Source: Candidatus Fibrimonadaceae bacterium
GTDB taxonomy: Bacteria; Fibrobacterota; Fibrobacteria; Fibrobacterales; Fibrobacteraceae
Assembly (NCBI GenBank): GCA_031281275.1
Contig: JAITFP010000042.1
Span: 1-34,707 of the forward strand
Reading direction: 5' to 3'
Length of the DNA: 34,707 bases
The notes under the pieces are model-generated. The model saw only the letters and a list, made by a program, of their open reading frames with translations. It was not told the origin of the DNA and searched no databases. Within the stretch, counting starts at the first letter, position 1, and each line of letters begins with the position of its first letter. The position numbers and the translations under genes were made by a program. Below, one piece after another: positions 31,431 through 34,707 of the stretch.

Positions 31431-32063
31431 TTATTCTGACAATTGGTTTAGTACGCAGCGAACACTTAACAAATTGTTCTTATCGTCTGAGTTCCTATCT
31501 GTTTTACCGCTGAGATAGTATAAATGTTGGAAATAGGCGTTGACATTGTTCTCCGAGCTAGTCCACCAATAACCGCTGGTGCCGATATCGCTGAAACTAC
31601 CGTCTGAAAAGCCGTGCCCTCCCAAACCCCGCCAGACCTTGCCATCATTGCTGTATTCCTCGTCAATTATTCCACTCAATAGACCGGATTCTATATCTAT
31701 ATTGCTGACAATATTATCCCAGTCCTTAACGCTAAGTAAATGCCAGCCGGACGGGCATACAGTCATTGCAGTTTCCCAATCATACAACCTACCGTATTTA
31801 TCGCAGTTGGCAGTGTCATCGTTATAGCATTTGCTGCCTTCCGCATAGAAATTAAGGTTTTCCCTCATCCAAACATAAACTTCCTTCTGTTGGAGTTTGC
31901 CTACCTTTTTTAATTCAATTTCTACGGCTCTGTACACCGTGCTATCACGAGAGTCAAGGAATTTGATTTCTGTTGTTTGGGATATGAATTCACCATATTC
32001 CTCCCCCTCATTGACCACAGAGCAAGACAAAAGAAACGCAAGCATAAAAAATCTTAAAACCAT
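31431..32063 (-). CDS. FISUMP-domain lipoprotein (second copy)
   Basis: This 210-residue protein has a very short signal peptide (MVLRFFMLAFLLSC, Cys14). The FISUMP domain is diverged from that of the neighbour: VWMRENLNFYAEGSKCYND, YGRLYDWETAMTVCPSGWHL, GTSGYWWTSSENN and LSVRCVLN. It lacks the RLP/NEW residues after CPSGW found in the first copy and has a shorter middle part. ATG 32063 overlaps the upstream gene by 10 bases with an AGGGGT site upstream, so it is cotranscribed with the secreted-protein paralogs. Confidence 0.92.
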   Translation of the reverse strand: MVLRFFMLAFLLSCSVVNEGEEYGEFISQTTEIKFLDSRDSTVYRAVEIELKKVGKLQQKEVYVWMRENLNFYAEGSKCYNDDTANCDKYGRLYDWETAMTVCPSGWHLLSVKDWDNIVSNIDIESGLLSGIIDEEYSNDGKVWRGLGGHGFSDGSFSDIGTSGYWWTSSENNVNAYFQHLYYLSGKTDRNSDDKNNLLSVRCVLNQLSE

Positions 32064-32869
32064 ATATGTACCCCTATCCCCGAAGCTAAAAGCACTCCGC
32101 CAACTATGTAAAACACATTCCTAGCGTCACGTACATATTCAACATCAGGCCAACGATCTTCGTAAAAGGACTGCTCTTTAAAGTTCACGTTATATTGATC
32201 GTATGTATTTTTCATTCCATTGTTAGTTAAGATCCCAGCATAAATTATCGCTGCACCCACCGCATCCAGCGCAACAGCAACCCAAAAGCTGGTTGTTTTG
32301 AAGAAAGGCGTTTTATTCTTTGGCATCTCAGCCTCCGGCTTCGCAGGCACAGGTTCCAACTTCGCAACTTCCGGCTTCCCAACCACTATCGGCTTCGGCT
32401 CCACAAGCATCTTCTTGAACAAATCAGCAGCGTTCTCGTTTATGATGTCACGCAAGCCTGCAATATCTTTGGATTCGCCAGTAAAAGAGCCCATCAAATT
32501 TCCACTTATTACACTGTAGAGTTCCACCTTTATGGTCAAATTATCGTTGAACCGCCCTATCCTCCCTTGGGACACATAGTCCGCACTCACTTGCCTTCCC
32601 AGCTCTGCAAGGCAACTCGATTCCTTACACACCCTCACCGTGTTCTCCATAGAACCGAGAAAAGCAACTATGCTCTCAGTAGTCATCACACCGAACCGCT
32701 CCGCAGGCAGAACATTGACTGCCGTCTCGCGGAGCCTGTCCGTAAGGTAAGTCAAAGCGGAAACGCTTATGGAATCGCGGTCATCCAAAGTGTTGATAAT
32801 GGCAACTCGCTCTTGTGTCTGGGCGTAGGCTGCGATGGCTAGGAATAGCAAAATAAAGGCGTGTTTCAT
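32054..32869 (-). CDS. Secreted protein, LpoB/CsgG-like N-terminal domain, variant C-terminus
   Basis: This 271-residue protein has a signal peptide (MKHAFILLFLAIAAYAQ) and a domain of about 130 residues (RVAIINTLDDRDS, RFGVMTTESIVAFL, SSCLAELGRQVSADYVSQG, IGRFNDNLTIKVELY). This pattern is like the nucleotide-free alpha/beta domain of LpoB/CsgG-type envelope proteins. A proline- and glutamate-rich linker follows (KPEVAKLEPVPAKPEAEMPK), then a tail with two hydrophobic spans. The first half is closely similar to the two upstream paralogs, but the tail is unrelated to theirs. It begins directly at the upstream gene's TAA (TAAATG). The function is unknown. Confidence 0.75.
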   Translation of the reverse strand: MKHAFILLFLAIAAYAQTQERVAIINTLDDRDSISVSALTYLTDRLRETAVNVLPAERFGVMTTESIVAFLGSMENTVRVCKESSCLAELGRQVSADYVSQGRIGRFNDNLTIKVELYSVISGNLMGSFTGESKDIAGLRDIINENAADLFKKMLVEPKPIVVGKPEVAKLEPVPAKPEAEMPKNKTPFFKTTSFWVAVALDAVGAAIIYAGILTNNGMKNTYDQYNVNFKEQSFYEDRWPDVEYVRDARNVFYIVGGVLLASGIGVHIWF

Positions 32870-33997
32870 TTAATACCTCACGTTGAAAGCCAACCCAACT
32901 GCTGGTGTTCCAGCTCTTGGGATTATTAAAGGGTCAATGGAATAGGAAATATTATCATTGATGTTTAATGCTCCTTTCAATGTTTTATTATATTTGGTTT
33001 CATATTTAACTGGAGCCCAAATGCCATAAAACCAGCCAACACCAAAAATAACAATTCCAGCAACAGCAGGGACAAACATCTTTTTACTCTCATCATCTAG
33101 CTTGTCCTTCTTCTCTTTGCAAGTAGGATCTGTATGATAACAAATACTATAAGAATCACCTTCGTCGTTTATTTTGATCGTTTTGTTAATGCTTATAATT
33201 GTAAGTCCCAAACCAGCTACTTCTATAACGGATTGCACAATTCCCCATGTTTTATCTCCTTGTATATAACTACCAAGTCCAAAACCTGGAATAAAATTCA
33301 GCAACATCAAACTTACTGCTGAGGTCTTTTTGTTTTCCTCGTATAAGAACATTTTTTCGCTAGGTGATAAATAAAAAGATTCTCTTATAATTTGTTCTTT
33401 ATTCTTTTCAAGGCCATTTTTAATTAATGCTTGAATGTCCGCAGGATTCACAGTTTTAACAGGCGGAACAGATTGTGGTGCTACAGGGGGCACAACTTCT
33501 GGGCTTGGCTCAGGCTTTTGGGCTTTCGGTTCAGTAAGCATTTTTTTGAACAAATCAGGTGTTTTTTCATCTATAAGAGTCAGCAAGCTGAATATATCTT
33601 TGAAATTGCCAGTGAATGAACCCATCAAATTTCCGCTTTTGACATTATAGAGTTCCACCTTTATTGTCAAATTATCGCCAAAACGCCCTATTCGCCCTTG
33701 TGCCACGTAATCTGCACTCACCTTCTTGCCTAGCTCCGCAAGGCAACTGGATTCTTTGCACACTCTCACTGTGTTTTCCAGCGAGCCTAGAAAAGCAACT
33801 ATGCTCTCAGTGGTCATCACACCGAATCGCTCACTAGGCAGAGTATTCACAGCCGCCTCGCGTAGCTTATCGGTTAAATAAGTTAAATCTGAAATGCTCA
33901 TAGAATCACGGTCATCCAAAGTGTTGATTATAGCAACCCGCTCCTGCTGTGCGTAGGCGGCAAGGGCTAGGAATAGCAATATAAGGGTGTGTTTCAT
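32870..33997 (-). CDS. Secreted protein, LpoB/CsgG-like domain plus P13-like membrane domain
   Basis: This 375-residue protein shares the N-terminal domain of the gene at 32054 (signal peptide MKHTLILLFLALAAYAQ, then RVAIINTLDDRDS). After a P/V/E linker (EPSPEVVPPVAPQSVPPVK) its second half has LLNFIPGFGLGSYIQGDKTW and two to three hydrophobic stretches, resembling P13-type outer membrane proteins, and ends SIDPLIIPRAGTPAVGLAFNVRY (last residue aromatic, typical of outer membrane insertion; shown for orientation as AVGLAFNVRY). The final codons GTG AGG TAT TAA provide the ribosome-binding site for the next gene, giving coupled translation. The P13 link is tentative. Confidence 0.72.
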   Translation of the reverse strand: MKHTLILLFLALAAYAQQERVAIINTLDDRDSMSISDLTYLTDKLREAAVNTLPSERFGVMTTESIVAFLGSLENTVRVCKESSCLAELGKKVSADYVAQGRIGRFGDNLTIKVELYNVKSGNLMGSFTGNFKDIFSLLTLIDEKTPDLFKKMLTEPKAQKPEPSPEVVPPVAPQSVPPVKTVNPADIQALIKNGLEKNKEQIIRESFYLSPSEKMFLYEENKKTSAVSLMLLNFIPGFGLGSYIQGDKTWGIVQSVIEVAGLGLTIISINKTIKINDEGDSYSICYHTDPTCKEKKDKLDDESKKMFVPAVAGIVIFGVGWFYGIWAPVKYETKYNKTLKGALNINDNISYSIDPLIIPRAGTPAVGLAFNVRY

Positions 33998-34707
33998 TTA
34001 ATATCTCACATTTAAAGCCAGCCCAACAGCGGGTGTGATAGTTCCAGCTTTTGGGATGATTAGGGGGTCTATGGAATAGGAAAGATTATTATACCCATTT
34101 AATGCTTCTCTCAATGTTTTATTATATTTGTTTACATTAATATTTGGGACTACCAAACCAACAATCGTTCCAACAGCAACACTACCAATTCCAGCAAGAA
34201 ACTTGGCATACGCCCCATCTGCCTTATCCATATCTTTACAAGTAGGATACTTAGCACTAGGGCAAAAATCCTCCTTTTGGCTCCATTTGTTATAGTTTCC
34301 AATTATAAGTCCATAACCAACTACGCCTGTAATAGATTGTATAATTCCAAATGTTATATCTCCCTGTATATAACTACCTAGTCCAAAACCAGGTATAAAA
34401 TTCAGAAAAACGTATGTGGTAGCATCCATTTTATTTTTCTCGTATAAGACCGCTTTATCAGGAGGTAATAAATAAAAAGATTCTTTTTGAATTTGTTCTT
34501 TATTCCTTTTAAGACCCTTTTCAATTAATGCTTGAATATTCGCAGGATCCACAGTTTTAACAGGCGGAACAGATTGTGGTGCTGTTGGAGGCACAACTTC
34601 TGGACTTGGCTCAGGCTTTGGAGCTTTCGGTTCCGCAAGCATCCTTTTGAACAAATCCGTAGCCTTCTCGTCTATGAGAGCAAGCGAGCTGTATATATCT
34701 TTGAAAT
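33998..34707 (-). CDS. Third tandem paralog, partial at right window edge
   Basis: The frame is open to the end of the window and reads FKDIYSSLALIDEKATDLF at its 5' end, matching FKDIFSLLTLIDEKTPDLF of the neighbour. The start and the LpoB/CsgG-like domain therefore lie beyond 34707. Visible here are the proline-rich linker (EPSPEVVPPTAPQSVPPVK), the P13-like segment (FLNFIPGFGLGSYIQGDITF) and the end VGLALNVRY. An internal ATG at 34654 is not the true start. The stop TAA directly abuts the ATG of the next paralog, as in the next junction downstream. Likely function as for that neighbour. Confidence 0.75.
   Translation of the reverse strand, partial: FKDIYSSLALIDEKATDLFKRMLAEPKAPKPEPSPEVVPPTAPQSVPPVKTVDPANIQALIEKGLKRNKEQIQKESFYLLPPDKAVLYEKNKMDATTYVFLNFIPGFGLGSYIQGDITFGIIQSITGVVGYGLIIGNYNKWSQKEDFCPSAKYPTCKDMDKADGAYAKFLAGIGSVAVGTIVGLVVPNINVNKYNKTLREALNGYNNLSYSIDPLIIPKAGTITPAVGLALNVRY

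Noticed and set aside
1-34707. tRNA, rRNA, transposase or insertion sequence
   Set aside because: No cloverleaf, rRNA signature, transposase motif or terminal inverted repeat pair was recognised by eye on either strand.

Overview
The window looks like chromosome from a host-associated member of the Fibrobacterota (Fibrobacter/Fibromonas-like). The main evidence is two lipoproteins with the 'Fibrobacter succinogenes major paralogous' (FISUMP) domain at the right end. Supporting evidence is low GC, an LPS gene (lpxK), many short 4-bp ATGA gene overlaps, and promoter elements of the Bacteroidetes/Fibrobacter type (TA-N2-TTTG). Species cannot be set from the sequence.

Layout. (1) 1-1915: a CRISPR array of 26 repeats (45 bp) with 25 spacers of 29-30 bp, cut by the left window edge. 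The long repeat, read on the minus strand as GTTGTGAATTGG..., resembles type II-C arrays. No cas genes are in the window. (2) 1916-6480: a truncated prophage tail segment on the minus strand (tape measure protein plus small genes, and one plus-strand lipoprotein). It directly abuts the last CRISPR repeat on the left and the stop codon of a radical SAM gene on the right. (3) 6478-9078: two divergent DNA-repair-type genes (a radical SAM 'DNA modification/repair' protein and rmuC) around a near-perfect palindrome containing GAAC-N4-GTTC. (4) 9083-16874: a plus-strand run of lpxK, hemW-like, DUF2225, prmA, an M48 lipoprotein protease, a DCC1-like thiol protein and an AsmA-like protein. (5) 16878-23441: a minus-strand 2-aminoethylphosphonate uptake and degradation cluster (binding protein, ATPase, permease, phnX, phnW) interrupted by a nucleotide-sugar reductase. 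It carries two Pho-box-like promoters with the same architecture. (6) 23523-30331: a minus-strand cell-surface glycan-type operon (small membrane protein, YfhO-like protein, two paralogous methyltransferases around a GT4 glycosyltransferase, UPF0104/LPG-synthase-like membrane protein) ending in a NuoE-like protein with an added C-terminal beta-domain. (7) 30332-30683: intergenic, with a candidate promoter and a structured, repeat-like segment. (8) 30684-34707: two FISUMP lipoproteins and three tandem paralogs of a secreted protein, the last cut by the right edge.

The most interesting points are: the exact CRISPR-repeat/prophage junction, where the first 30 bp of the phage gene sit where a spacer would be; the paired Pho boxes that place phosphonate use under phosphate control and mark the true permease start; the SOS-like operator between rmuC and the radical SAM gene; and the NuoE fusion. 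All functional calls come from reading motifs by eye; no database search was run.
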